Positions 1 to 11,420 are shown, numbered from the stretch's first letter. The stretch is DNA of 64,000 nt from Haemaphysalis longicornis (GCA_013339765.2 CM023451.1:152233123-152297122), one strand, 5' to 3'. The notes: a model not told the origin generated them from the sequence alone. Numbers and translations are program-made.

Positions 1-75
1 GTCTTTGACCGCTTTTCGCCTGGGCCCGGACACCCAACAAAAGTGGTTGGAAATAAAACGACTTGACTTGACTAG
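1..75 (+). mobile_element. Possible retroelement 3' end cut by the window edge
   Basis: The first bases end in ggaaataaaacgacttgact, an AATAAA-like signal followed by a short acttg repeat. This resembles the tail of a non-LTR element. There is no coding sequence to confirm it. Confidence 0.3.
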
Positions 76-2403
76 ATCGACGCACGAAAAAGCCACACTT
101 CATTGCCAAGGCGCTGTACTGAAGCCCCAACGTTAACATCGAGCTTCATACGCCAAGGACCTGTATACACCCGTATACTGCACACAACAATAATAACTAA
201 ATACAGCGACACAAAAAGCCGGGACGAGGTAAAAAAAAAAGCAAAAGAGAATAGAACAACAGGAAACCTAAGCGCAACAGAGGGGCTATCGCAACATTTG
301 CTCACGCCACGGACTAATTGACCGAGTTCACCCTGGTGAGAACAGCCGTCGGCGCAGTAGAGTAAACGAACCCGAAAGGGGAGAACGAGAGCCGGTGGGC
401 GCGGGTGCCAGAACAGTGTGCCCTACTCCCGCAACAGATGCAATTTTCGAGCACGCACGCGACAGCGATCCCCCCCAACTCGGGAAGAGAGACCGAGGGA
501 GACAGGGGCGCGTGCACCCTTCTCTTCCTACGTAAGCAGCGCACTGCAATTTTGCTGCCTCGCTATCAGCCTCTGCGAGACCCGCACCTACAGAACCCTG
601 TGGCGCGTATCCCGTACGTCACACGGGAAACGACGCCAAATTAGGATGCCGTATAATTAACGCGAGAAACCACATTTCCGTCCAGCACTGCGCAATATTC
701 ACCCCGTCCTCGGCCTCCACAAGCTAACACTTTTCTTTCCACTATTCGCTCCGGCTGGACGACGCTGCCGAACGATGATCTTCAAACCAAGGTATTCTTA
801 CCAGGCGGGTGTTGCGGGAAAAGGGAGCGTGCCGCCGCTGTTATCGCAACGGCACGGCGGGCCCGCACGTTGAGCAAGAGCGCGCGCACGCCGGAAGGGA
901 CAGTGACAAACGAGCGAGGCGAGTGAATTGATTCCGGTAGGGGAGGGGGAGGGGTATGGGGAGGATGTGGTCAGCGAAGCAAAGGGCGCGCGACCTCCCC
1001 TTCCCTACTCTCTAAACCACCACTTACATTGAACGCTGTATCATCGCTTCGAGTCCGGTAAGCGGAAGAGTTCTTTACATCTCTTTCCCTTTTTTTATTG
1101 GTTCCGGTGGTGTCGCGGACAGGCGTCTGCGCGCGCGAAAACGCTGTGCTTGCGCGAAGTGTGTAAGGCGCCCTAATAGTCGATGGAAAGCGAGTAGGAG
1201 TCCCTGTAGGCACGATAAACAAATCCCAGTGTGGGGCGCCGCACAAGTTTCGCAAGGTCAGCCACAGGCACGGTGAAAGAATGTATTCTTTCAACATGGC
1301 CACAGACTATCCCGACCAGCTGATCAGACGGCGACACCAGAAGCAATAATAATTAAAGCCAGTTAGAGAAACCTCGGCACACTTAGAACAAAAGGGTCAG
1401 GAGTTTGACACGTTCCGCTAGTTGTAGGCACTTTCAGCGTTCCCTGACCGTGGCACATAAATCACACGGGGCTGGCCAGTAACGATCTCCAGCGAACGGC
1501 TTCAGGAACCGCTGATTTCGGGTGTCAAGGTTCCTAACGTGCGTTCCCGACGCATATATCACCTATCAGGGTCAGCATCTCGAAGGCGCGCCGTTATGTT
1601 AAAATACCTTACAGAAATAGTTTTGGTTTACCAACAGTTCCGTCCATTCATCTTCCGTAAAGTTAACTTTCCTTCACAAAGCGCTTGTTTGCAGTGAAGC
1701 ATCGTTACAGGCCTTGACGGGGTGGATTTTGGCGCGCACGGCACCGAATGTCGCTCTCAGGGTGACCATGTAAAATGTAGAGTTCTACCGCGACGTGTTA
1801 CCTTGACCCTGTTTCAACAACCTGTACAAATGAGCTGCCGAACAGGGCCTTGGGGCGAAGCCGCACAGAGCGCAATCAATGGAAGGTTAGTTAGGTTGTG
1901 CTTCGACAATGGGCTGTTGTTGCAACTGCTTATAACTAACTGGAGGGTCGCAAGACCACATAGCATAAAGTTTATTAATATATACTAGATGTAAATCTGG
2001 CGCTAGCGTCTACGGGAGTCGCGCTTCAATGAGCGCGTCGCCATGTACCCAGGAAAAGGGTTCCACCTCTACTTAACATGGCCCGCCAACAAGCAAAAAG
2101 TTGCCTGTGGCTGCATAAACCGTAATTATTGTTCTTAAAACTGGTTGAAGTTATTTTGATATCATGAAGGCATAGCTAACAAAACCTGCTTTGTCAGAAA
2201 TATTTAAAAGCTTCTTGAAACCCGAACAATAAAGAAAATGACGCCTTTGTCGTCAGGTACCACAAGAACGCAAGTTGCAAGCCAAGACAAGTACGAGAGG
2301 AACGCTTTCAACTGTTATAGCGGAGCCCATGACGGTACGCGACGAAAGCATGGTACATAGCAGTAGTATGAAACTCTACGCAGACGCTGCTCAAGGAGCT
2401 CAC
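76..2403. other. Presumed GALNT intron or downstream sequence, no gene seen
   Basis: If the gene continues to the left, this is intron after exon 2404-2604. I see no ricin-lectin exon (no QxW-type pattern) and no recognisable element, only mixed unique-looking DNA with a GC-rich stretch near 780-1010. Confidence 0.5.
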
Positions 2404-2604
2404 CTCTCCCCAGGCGTAGTCGGGCGGCTCGATGGCGGGGTACTTGGAAGGCTGGTCGAAGGCCACGTTCTCCATGAACCACTTGAAGGACTTGCAGTTG
2501 AGCCGCTTGCGCAGCTCCTTCTGCGCAGTAATGTCCCCGGGCTCCAGGTTGCGGTAGTGCGGACGCCGCATGTACAGGTACTCCTTGTACTCGTCCATCC
2601 ACAC
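2404..2604 (-). CDS. GALNT: GALNT-family exon ending the catalytic domain
   Basis: The exon is 201 nt and phase 0 at both ends. It encodes 67 residues starting VWMDEYKEYLYMRRPHYRNL and ending PPDYAWGE, with LNCKSFKWFMENVAFD in the middle. VWMDEYKEY and NCKSFKWFM are diagnostic of the C-terminal edge of the GALNT catalytic domain before the linker to the ricin-type (beta-trefoil) lectin domain. The acceptor is ggcgcag|gtgtgg and the donor is ggagag|gtgagc. Lectin-domain exons should follow at lower coordinates. None is visible in 1-2403, so they lie outside the window or in pieces too short for me to recognise. Confidence 0.95.
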
Positions 2605-2648
2605 CTGCGCCAGTGAGTATAACCACCAAAGGTATTGAGGATGCAACA

Positions 2649-3087
2649 TTTTAACACGAAAGTGTTTTATTCCCGGATACACGCAGATTTCGCTGACGTC
2701 ATATCCGTCACGAAAGTGACGCCTGTACAACGAAGCAAGCGGCCTGTAAAGGGTGCACCCCTGCACATAGGGTCTTCTTGCAGAGAAGCAACCTTTAGTA
2801 CGAAAGAGTACGTTTATCACTTAAGGTTGTTCGTTTTCGGGTTTTATATTTTAACACGAAAGTGTTTTATGCCGCGACAAAACCCCACGATTTCAGTGAC
2901 GTCATATCCGTCACGGAAATGACTGCCATACACCTTTGCCGAAGCGATCCCGCCAGCAGGACGTCGCTCGCCAAGCACACCCACAAGACAGCCGCCGACC
3001 CACAAATCATGTTCAGCTGCAGATTTTGCTGCACATTTCACTTTCATGTTGGGACTGATTCCTATGACAAGAGGAATCAACCACAGT
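2649..3087 (+). repeat. 440-bp hairpin-rich repeat, copy 1
   Basis: The copy starts ttttaacacgaaagtgtttt and ends with an imperfect hairpin gattcctatgac...gaggaatc followed by aaccacagt. It has two related halves: the opening motif recurs at about 2850, and each half has a CRE-like tgacgtca followed by an imperfect palindrome cgtca...ccgtcacgg...tgac. Four more copies lie at 13999, 17056, 42261 and 53673 (inverted). Apparent ORFs across it (RHFRDGYDVSE) are just this repeat read in one frame. Class unknown. Confidence 0.9.
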
Positions 3088-3092
3088 GTTTT

Positions 3093-3560
3093 AAGAACGG
3101 CACTAGCCCATCCAGTGTATTACTCCGCTCAAGCTAAGAACTTGTGACGTCAGCGCGCGCCTTTGAGAAGAGATAGAAGGAGAAATGCGTGACATCACCT
3201 TTTTTTTTTTCGCCGAGTCTGTTTGTCGTCACTGACGTAATTTGTAAAGCACATTAAATCTTAAAAGCATGGGAACTACTTAAGTCATGTCTTTTTATTG
3301 TGCGCTTGTACCGACGGTGATGCTTGGCTGTTTACCTGTCGTATATCGTTTCTGAATTAACTGATCCATATGTGTAACTGGCTTCAAAAATTGAGATCGC
3401 GAAAACATTAAGTTCGCTTGTTTTGTTTCTGCGGGTGCTTTTCCTGAGCGCTTCCAAACATAGTCGCAGCAACGCACTATCTGCGCAGCGCGGAGGAACA
3501 GCCGCTGGCGGTGATTAGGCGCAGGGGAACACTCTTTAGTCGTTCTTGATTAGTAACCTA
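3093..3560. repeat. Diverged repeat, first copy of a pair
   Basis: The stretch beginning ttaagaacggcactagcccat shares order and many short blocks with 11097-11420. Shared blocks include gcgtgacatc/gcgtgatatc, gtttgtcgtcac, acattaa.tct.aaa and the ggcggtgatta/gcggtgatga block. Alignment is interrupted and the family is unknown. Confidence 0.55.
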
Positions 3561-4686
3561 GTATAGTATAGAAAGATTAGACGCACAAAGAAACAATACG
3601 AATGAGCGCCATCTATACGAGCAACCCTTCTTCCATACGACGACCGCATTCATATCACGCAAGGCTAGATCCACCCGTCAATAAACATCACCACCACCAC
3701 CACCACCCTGGTTACCTTTGGAGAGCAACGCTTACGGGCTACGTCATTGTCCTCATAAGTGCATGCTGCAGTATATCTAATGATCTACGTTCTTAAAGCA
3801 GGAAGACGGCGGTTCATTGCACTCGCATTGCTTAATCGTCAATTCGTAGAGGTAGGTAGCCAATGGGCAGGAAGAAAGTATCGAATGACGCGGCCGGCGC
3901 CATTAAAAGGCGCTCAAACGCATACGCATCGACTTGCCGTCCTGGAAGCATCTACCCTTTCTTTTTTTCATTATTTCTAAAACTTCATTACGTCGCTTAA
4001 GGCATGACCACTTGAAGCACGCAGGTCTATGTTCCGCAGGCCTTCATTTTCCGCTGCTATATACCGCTCGATTACGCTCTTTCCGCCAGCTTCTCCGTGC
4101 GCGTCGGTCGGCGTCCCGCGGGTGGAGCGATCGAAGAGGCTCATGCCACGCACGCCAACACTGCCCTTCCCTCCTTCCGGCCATTTTTGCGTTCCTTTTT
4201 TTCCCGCCAAAACGCAAAGTTAATTGCGCGGCGAAGAAAGGCATTTTGGTGCAAGGCCGTAGCGGTGAACAGAGGACGCCCACACTTCCTGGACAAGAGC
4301 CGGCTTTTACGAGCGCCCTACATACGAGGACGGAATCAGCACGCCGGCCGACGGGCCTGGGGTTAGGCTCCGCGGAAGTAAAGGGAAGTAGGGGGAGTGA
4401 CAGTCGTCTGCACCGTTCCCGCGCTGTGTCATTCGGATAAACGGAGGCATTCTGCAGTGAAAGTAGAGGAAGTGGAAGTGAGCGTGTGCTCATACAGAGG
4501 ACAAGAAAGACCGTGAGGGCGCGCCGATGCAACTAACTCAAAGGGGGACGGCGCCAGTGCCGTGAGCCAGGAATGCCTGGGTCACAAAACGGCACCGTAG
4601 GAATGCAAGAAACGAAAGGCGGCAGACAAGGGCAGCAGCTATCATATAAGCGAGAAAAGGGAAAACAGGAGGGTGGGAAAACTATA

Positions 4687-5460
4687 CAGGGTGGTGTGAC
4701 GATAATTAAAACACTTCAAAAAAAAAATTCCTGAGCGAACCGCTTCTCTGTTCGCGCTCAAACTTTACACGAAGGTCGCATTTTGTGGTCTATTTTGTTT
4801 GACACCGGGAACAACGACGGTACTTACCTCTTTATTCTGAAAATAAATAAAAACGATTTTCGCCTATGGGAAAATGGAGGCCGATTTGGACGTGAGAGCC
4901 AGCGCAAGTTGATCTCGGAACGACGGCGCCACCTGGGGTATACAGAGCGAAAAGCACGTTTGGGATTCACGGTACGAAGGATCCAAGTGGTGTGGCAGAC
5001 GATCAGAAAATGTGAAAGCAGTTGAGGAAAGAAATCCTGCGTTTATTGGCAACGATGAACCGTGGGAATATTTTATTATGATTGGCTTCAGCTGTTATGC
5101 AAGTATTTGCGATAATCGTAAACTAGGGACGAAAGAGATTTCCTGATCGTCTGCTACCTTATTTGGCTCCTTCGTACCATGAATCCCAAACCTGCTTTTC
5201 GCTCTGCATACCCCAGGTGGCGCCGTCGTTCCGAGATCAACTTGCGCTGGCTCGCATGTCCAAATCGGCCGCCATTTCCCATGAGCGAAAACTGTTCTTA
5301 TTTATTTTTCAGAATAAACGGGTAAATACCGTCGTTGTTCCCGGTGTAAAACAAAATAGACCACAAAATGCGACCTTCGTGAGATGTTTGAGCGCGAACC
5401 GTGCAGCGGTCTCCTCAGAAAAATTTTTTTAAGTGTTCCAATTATCGTCGCACCACCCTG
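4687..5460. mobile_element. Fold-back inverted-repeat element with long arms
   Basis: The left arm, starting cagggtggtgtgacgataat, reappears inverted at the right, ending attatcgtcgcaccaccctg. The arms run roughly 4687-5010 and 5140-5460, so almost the whole element pairs with itself. TA dinucleotides (tata) flank both ends, compatible with a TA-inserting DNA transposon. No transposase was seen. ORFs on both arms are mirror images of one another and not genes. Confidence 0.85.
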
Positions 5461-5554
5461 TATATACGCTCGTTCTTCTGATCCCGGCAACGCCATTACA
5501 GGTCAACACCGCTTACGTCAGAAAGCCTTTGAAAGGATATTGTTATTTCTCTGG

Positions 5555-5765
5555 ATTGGCCCGTTGAGGCGGCTGAGGGGCTGTGAGTTAACGCCAGTGC
5601 GGCGAGAGGTGGAAAGTTCGAGACCCCGCTGCGACGGCTGTATGTGGTGGAGCCACAAACACAAGAAATGCCGGCGCGTACGAGATTTCGGCGCCCGTTA
5701 AAAAACCCCGGTTGGTCGAAATTATTCTGCAACCCTTCACTATGGTGCGCCTCGTTGCCCAGGTG
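5555..5765 (+). mobile_element. Decayed Ruka-like tRNA-derived SINE
   Basis: This stretch can be aligned to the intact SINE at 34753-34987 over a degenerate tRNA-like head (gttcgagacc as B-box remnant) and a better kept 3' half with gtacgagatttcggcgc and gtcgaaattattctg...cttcacta. Many substitutions indicate an old copy. Confidence 0.75.
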
Positions 5766-8404
5766 AAGCTTTAAGATGTAAAAAGATCGGAGACATTCGC
5801 TGAAAATCGGCCACGTAGGATACGGACAGAATACAGAAGTAGTGGGTGAAACAGGAAGGTTAAAAAAATACAGGGTCGCACTTATTCCACACGTTACGCA
5901 TATACGCTTCCTGCGGTTAAAAAGACCATGCAGCCCTGCTTTCAACTCTTTTCTAAATCTTAAATGCTTGCAGAACTTAGTCAACCGACACATCCAGTAC
6001 TTAGATTAGGGGGTCGTAAAGTAGCTCAGCCAAAAATTACTGCTCTAGGCCCATCAGATAACTTAGAAACTTGCTCAAAATTTTTTTCTCGCCTTCCCGG
6101 CCCTGGCGTTCTTCGACCACTGGAATCACGTCATTACAGCGGTGTAGCGGCTATTGGCCAGCTGTCTTTAAATTGCAGCAATGAACGCATTCGGTAGCCA
6201 CTTCAAAAAGAAAGCCACAAAAGCAAAGCAGAAATGGAAGGCGTATCTGCTGCGACGAGCAAATAACGCAGTGACGTCGCTCCGTGCTGATGATAAATAA
6301 CTATAGCAGCCCAAAATCGGATTGCGCAAGGAGGCCGGGAAGCCCGATGCACGACGCAACTATGGTCCGACACAAAGGCGTGGGGACTGGTAGACCGCTA
6401 AAATTGGTGGCCACGCCATGCGACCAAAGCTGTAATTTTCCCCTAGCGATGCTGCTGCGCTTTATTTTTTCTATCCTAGAACGTCCCGACAAACTTGAAA
6501 TAAACACGAGCATGCATACTTCGCCAACTTCCGCTCACGTGCGGCTAAGTCAACGTCAATCTACCATCTCAGAGAGTTGACCGAGTGTTATTTCTAATGC
6601 GCAAAATATGACGGCCATAAATACTTTCGGGAGGTAGTAAAGCTAATGTGAGATTGTAACCCGCCATTTCCGACGTTAAAGTAGGGCTACCAGGAAGGGT
6701 TTTACAACCGCCGGTCGGGTTTTCAAGCATACAGAGGAAGAATTGACCTCTATTCCTCGTTTCACGAACTGCGTGAAGAATCGTTGGTTCGGGTTGGGTG
6801 GTTTCTTAAGCCTTACACGGTGTGACGACTTCTTTCATTTTCTTGCTATAGCAATACATGACTCCTTAAGAGGAAATGTCGGTGCCCGTAATAGAGAAAC
6901 GGCTCCTGTGGAAATATTTTATACCACGAGGCGTTCCATGATGTAACTACAAGCACGGGAGGTGGTAGCACACGACAGTACACAGCAAGTGATGGGGGCG
7001 GAGGAACGCAGCCGAACAAGCGAGCAGACAAGCAGAGAAATCCCCCATCGTCGTCCACTCTCCCACTACACGGCGGCAAAAAACGAGCAGCGGCGCAGCT
7101 CGTTTTAGACAGACCGAAGCCATTCGAAAGCGTTGGAGCGGGTCGTTAAACAAAGCGTCTCCAGCAGACAGAGTGCAAAGCCTTTGACAACGAGAAGCGG
7201 AAGCAAGGCGTCTCAGGCGTTCAGCTGGACATTCACGCTTTTTCATTCACAAGCCATAAGAAGTGATTACGTGTCTCAGACTTCTTTTTGCTTTATTTGT
7301 TTGCTGTCACTACCACGGCGATCACGTACTACGCAGGCCGGGAGACAGCTTCACGCAACGCAAGATTAATCGCCGGAAGTGAGATGGGAAAAAAAGAGGG
7401 GGGAGGACATAAATAGAGAAACACAAGCAGCGCCCTGCCATTAATTACCATGGCTCAGAACACCGCTCCCTTCCGAAACGGCGCAGCGATGCGAAACGTA
7501 GCGCGCGCCCCGTTCAAGCGCGACGCGGCGCGCGTTGCGTTAAGGCTTTGCCGGCGCTGTCGGCTCCACACCCAGCAAGGTACGCAAGCCTCTCGGCCGT
7601 CTTTTCGTTACACCTTCATGATGAAAAAAATGCTGGCTTCCGCTAAGCCAGTTAGAATTTAATCCCCATTCACTTATAATGACGAGTCCGCGTAATCCCC
7701 CTACTTATCGCCTTGCGGTTTTAGTGCTGTTGCCGGTGCCCGCAGCGATTTTTTCGACCCGGATCCAGCAGAGAAAGTCGACAGCAGAGAAAGTGAGGGG
7801 TAAATGTGAACGGAGCAGGAGGATGAGGTTCACGGTGCGTATTTGGTGGCGCCAGTGAGAGAGAACGGTGAACTCCCAAATAAGTTCCGAATATCCCCAG
7901 TGCACTTCTTTTCCACTTTCTATTTCAATAGATCCCTCACTCACTCACTCACTCAGCGAGAGAAAACGTTAGAAAAAGTTGAGCGAGGCTCAGCCAATAG
8001 GAAAGATAGGAGGGTAAATAAACAAATGGGAACGGCGAACGTATAAGTAGGGTGCCCACGTCCTTGTTCCCACCACGTTACTGGCTACAACCGCCTCACT
8101 TTTGATTCAGCGTAGAGGCGCCTGTTTACGTTTTTTAGACTCCGTTACTCGCACTAGCAAAGCCGCCACAGTGACGAATCCACGCTACGGCTTCCTTCCT
8201 ACCTTAAAGGCGGCACTGAAGCTTGAGAACAAGTTGCCCTGTATCAGCCGGAATACAGTGCCGAGGTGACAACTACGCCACTCATGATAGCAGCACCGCC
8301 CTATACATTTGTCCTCTCTACGACTTATGACGTCACAATCTGCGAGCCTGGTTAGCTTAGAAATTTTTTGACTAAAGCTTGGGATTGGGCTAGTTGGTTT
8401 AACA

Positions 8405-8601
8405 TCTCAGGGGGAAAAAACAGCGCAAAGACGGGGACTAACGGACGAAAAGACAGTACAAGCGCTGACTAACAACTGGGGGTGCTTTATTGCGTTCTGC
8501 AATTTATACACGAGGAAAAAGTGACGTCACAACCCTAGGAAAGGAAACAAAACACGCTGAAATGATTTGCACTGTGAGCGAACAATGAGTTTTTCAAAAC
8601 C
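8405..8601 (+). repeat. Left inverted arm of Penelope derivative
   Basis: The arm pairs with 9106-9302 without net indel (position sums are constant) and with very few mismatches, e.g. cacgctg against cagggtg. It overlaps the first codons of the open frame. Confidence 0.92.
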
Positions 8602-9096
8602 GTCATCCCATATGTGCACAAAGTGTCGCACGGGCTCAAGAAGATAGCACAAAAGGCTGGAATAAGAACAGTGTTTTCCGCACCAAACAAGCTAGGGAGA
8701 ATGTGCAAAGCCGTGAATGACACGACACCACCTAAGGCGGACTGCAGCACTAATCATGCTACGCGCTTCGTCCCCTGCCGCACCAACGTGGTCTACGAGA
8801 TTCCTCTAGAGTGCGACGCTGTGTACATTGGACAGACGGGAAGATGCTTAAATGAACGCCTGCGCGAGCATGCGTATGCTCTACGTGTCGGCAGCGGGAG
8901 CCACCTTGTCTCGCATTGCAAGGCATGTGGGTGCATCCCATTTTTAGATAGAACCAAGGTTCTAAAGCGCTACACGGAATCACGCACACGCGAGATTTTC
9001 GAAGCCTACTCAATAGCGAAAAAAGGAAGAAAGAAATGTGTCAGTCAGGCTTCAGTCGCACTTCTTCAAAAAGAAATAGCGTATATTGACAGATAG
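8578..9096 (+). CDS. GIY-YIG endonuclease C-terminal ORF of a Penelope-like element
   Basis: The frame is open from just after a stop at 8575-8577 to TAG at 9094-9096, about 172 residues. The first in-frame ATG is only at 8701. Before it the frame reads NEFFKTVIPYVHKVSHGLKK, matching the segment that joins reverse transcriptase to endonuclease in Penelope-like elements. The catalytic module VVYEIPL...VYIGQTGRCLNERLREH lies at 8788-8871. The putative metal-binding Glu is in TREIFEAYSI (about 8986-9012). Cysteines and histidines (SHCKACGC) fit the Cys-rich insertion of these endonucleases. No stops or frameshifts are seen. Without the reverse transcriptase it cannot be a complete autonomous element, and whether it is translated is unknown. 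Confidence 0.85.
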   Translation, partial: ANNEFFKTVIPYVHKVSHGLKKIAQKAGIRTVFSAPNKLGRMCKAVNDTTPPKADCSTNHATRFVPCRTNVVYEIPLECDAVYIGQTGRCLNERLREHAYALRVGSGSHLVSHCKACGCIPFLDRTKVLKRYTESRTREIFEAYSIAKKGRKKCVSQASVALLQKEIAYIDR

Positions 9097-9105
9097 CGCT
9101 TGTCA

Positions 9106-9302
9106 GGTTTTGAAAAACTCATTGTTCGCTCACAGTGCAAATCATTTCAGGGTGTTTTGTTTCCTTTCCTAGGGTTGTGACGTCACTTTTTCCTCGTGTA
9201 TAAATTGCAGAACGCAATAAAGCACCCCCAGTTGTTAGTCAGCGCTTGTACTGTCTTTTCGTCCGTTAGTCCCCGTCTTTGCGCTGTTTTTTCCCCCTGA
9301 GA
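9106..9302 (-). repeat. Right inverted arm of Penelope derivative
   Basis: This is the reverse complement of 8405-8601. It lies 9 bases after the stop codon of the GIY-YIG ORF and includes gcaataaagcaccccc, a possible AATAAA signal. Confidence 0.92.
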
Positions 9303-9343
9303 AATTTTTTGTATGAAAATATCAGTGAGGTATGAACACGTCA

Positions 9344-9344
<1 letters not shown>

Positions 9345-9428
<84 letters not shown>

Positions 9429-9445
9429 ATCAATCAATCAATCAA
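9345..9445 (+). repeat. (AATC)n microsatellite
   Basis: About 25 tandem 4-base units with one interruption (tcgatc) near 9427. The SINQSINQ ORFs here are an artefact. Confidence 0.97.
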
Positions 9446-9580
9446 CTGCCTCGTTCTTTTTTTCTTCATGCTTTCTTTTCTTCTACATGTTTCCTCCTTG
9501 GTTTCTGGAATGCTTTTTGTAATCTACACACAGAACCTTTCCCTTCTTGATATTCTTTTCGCTTTGTATTCCGTCGTGAC

Positions 9581-10437
9581 CAGGGTGTCGGATAGTAAGG
9601 AAAACCAGAACAAAACGCAACCAACTTGCCGGAACAAAACCGTAACAGAAACTTTATGTATTATATCGTTCAAGAAATAAACCGAAAATATTACGTTCGG
9701 GTCTTCGGTTTGAGTGACAAGTGTTTCAGCATTCGTTCCAACTACCATGCAGCGAGGTGGGCGATTGCGGCCCGCTCCCAGGAATAGAAAACGAATTTCG
9801 TTTCGCTGGCGTCATCTTTCCTTCGACAGGCTTGCTGCATGCTTCCCTACTCTCTCCGTCCGTTACCGTGTTCTAGAACTCTTTAGAACACTATACGTCT
9901 GTCTAGATGATCAGTGCTTAGCTCTCCGCTTGATCGACGCTCGCAGTTGGCTGCGAAGCTGACGTTGCGGCCGTGTCTATTTATTAATTAATTTCATAAA
10001 TATGCACACGTCTATTCATTCATTACCTCATTTATTTATGTATTTATTGACATAACCATGTTCTCCTAAGGACATCGCTGTAAGGTGGTGCCATACATGA
10101 ATAAACACGAAAATTCCGAAACACAAGCGTATATACAGAAAAAAAGAAACTGGCATGCTTGGCGTGAGAACTGCAGCACACACAGATTGCAGCGAAAACA
10201 GCAAATTACAGCGGCACACTTAGTGAAAGCACCGACACGTCCTGCTGCGCTTGTACGCAAGTGCTGCCAGAGGGCAGCGGAAAATCAATCCCCAATTTTT
10301 CTTGCGGAATAGCACGAACCGTTATGTACCATTACGAAACCATTATTTGTTTCGTTCCGCAGCTGAACCGTATAACTTACCTTCATTTATGGAGTAAAAG
10401 AAACCGTAACGAAAAAACGTTCCGTTCCGACACCCTG
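9581..10437. mobile_element. Non-autonomous hAT-like DNA transposon
   Basis: The element begins cagggtgtcgga and ends tccgacaccctg, a 12-bp perfect terminal inverted repeat of the CAGGG type seen in hAT elements. It is flanked by an exact 8-bp duplication, gtcgtgac, at 9573-9580 and 10438-10445, the length expected for hAT. The 857-bp interior has no recognisable transposase. Confidence 0.9.
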
Positions 10438-11096
10438 GTCGTGACCCCTATTGATCCGTTTCACATGTCATTACTGCCCTCCCTCCTTGTGTAATGCTCT
10501 CGGGCTTTTAAAGCGATACAAGTTATGCCAAATTGACTTGGCTCGAGTTCGCGAAATAGGAAATGCATTTCACTCAATGTTGAAAGTTCCCAGTAAGAGT
10601 TAAACGGATCCAAATATTCTCAATCGCATTTCACCTAGAAACAAAATCTAACGGCAGCTGGCACCGTATTTGCGAGTTGAATGACAACAACGGCCACACA
10701 CAATAAAACAGTAAACGACTTAGCGATTGGGTCAAGGTAAACTTGCAGCCCAAAATACGGCCAGGAAACAACGAGTGTCTAGTTTGGCACTGAGTTTGAC
10801 GCAATCTAAACTACTTGCAGGCGTCCACCCATCAACGTGGACTCGTTACGCGCATTTCGCTTAAAAGTCGAGTTTTCAGCTCTTTACCTCAACAAAAGCG
10901 ACATTTATCCGCGTTTTGTACCTGACGCGTGACTAGCACCATGCCTTTCGAAAATAGGAGTAACGCTTTGAGATGCGTGCAGCGTGACAAAGAACAAAGC
11001 TATTGAGGGATAAGTCCGAGCGGTATATTCTATGCCCCCCGATAGTAGGCCAAAGCTCTACCCTAGAAGCCGTGTATGACGGTCTATACTCGGGAA

Positions 11097-11420
11097 CAAG
11101 TTAAGAACGGCAATAGCTCATGTACGGTATCACGTCAACGGGAGCGCGCGTTTTGAAAGGAGATTGCTATGAATGCGTGATATCGTCTGCCTTTTCTCGC
11201 GTAGTTTGTTTGTCGTCACCGCAGTAGTTTGTAAGCATATTAAGTCTGAAAAATCACGGAAACGGCTCGTGCCATGTTCAAAATATTCCCAGTAACGCAC
11301 TACTTGCGCCGCGCGTAGTGACATCCGGCTGCGGTGATGAGGCACCGCAGCCGGATGTTAGGCACAAAAGTATTTTGTGCCTAATAAGCTTTTTGTGCCT
11401 GCCCTAAGCAGCGCTAGTAT
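11097..11420. repeat. Diverged repeat, second copy of a pair
   Basis: It starts ttaagaacggcaatagctcat and follows the order of blocks seen at 3093-3560. Here the distal part has been replaced by strong hairpins (11321-11384). Confidence 0.55.
11321..11384. repeat. Two adjacent perfect hairpins
   Basis: A 16-bp perfect stem (acatccggctgcggtg with its complement at 11343-11358, 6-nt loop) is followed immediately by a 12-bp perfect stem (ttaggcacaaaa at 11358-11369 with ttttgtgcctaa at 11373-11384, 3-nt loop). A further ttttgtgcct occurs at 11391-11400. Confidence 0.9.

Larger units (their letters stand above)
8371..9299 (+). mobile_element. Penelope-like element derivative with inverted terminal repeats
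   Basis: It is bounded by a 12-bp direct repeat agaaattttttg at 8359-8370 and 9300-9311, a plausible target-site duplication. Inside are near-perfect inverted repeats (8405-8601 and 9106-9302) around a single ORF with a GIY-YIG endonuclease. The GIY-YIG sequence type, preceded by IPYVHKVSHGLKK and FSAPNKLG, is that of Penelope-like retroelements, whose long reverse-transcriptase region is absent here. Terminal repeats in inverted orientation are known in Penelope elements. The high similarity of the two arms suggests a recent insertion. Confidence 0.88.

Noticed and set aside
2635..3137. ORFs on both strands sharing RHFRDGYDVSE-type peptides
   Set aside because: The same peptide appears wherever the 440-bp repeat occurs, in interrupted frames; it reflects repeat identity, not coding.
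4783..5496. Paired ORFs on opposite strands (FRLWENGGRFGRE and related)
   Set aside because: They are the two arms of the fold-back element read in opposite directions.
9345..9445. Possible CRISPR-like array
   Set aside because: Pure 4-base repeat with no spacers, in a eukaryotic genome.
9313..9550. SINQ-repeat proteins
   Set aside because: Translation of the AATC microsatellite.
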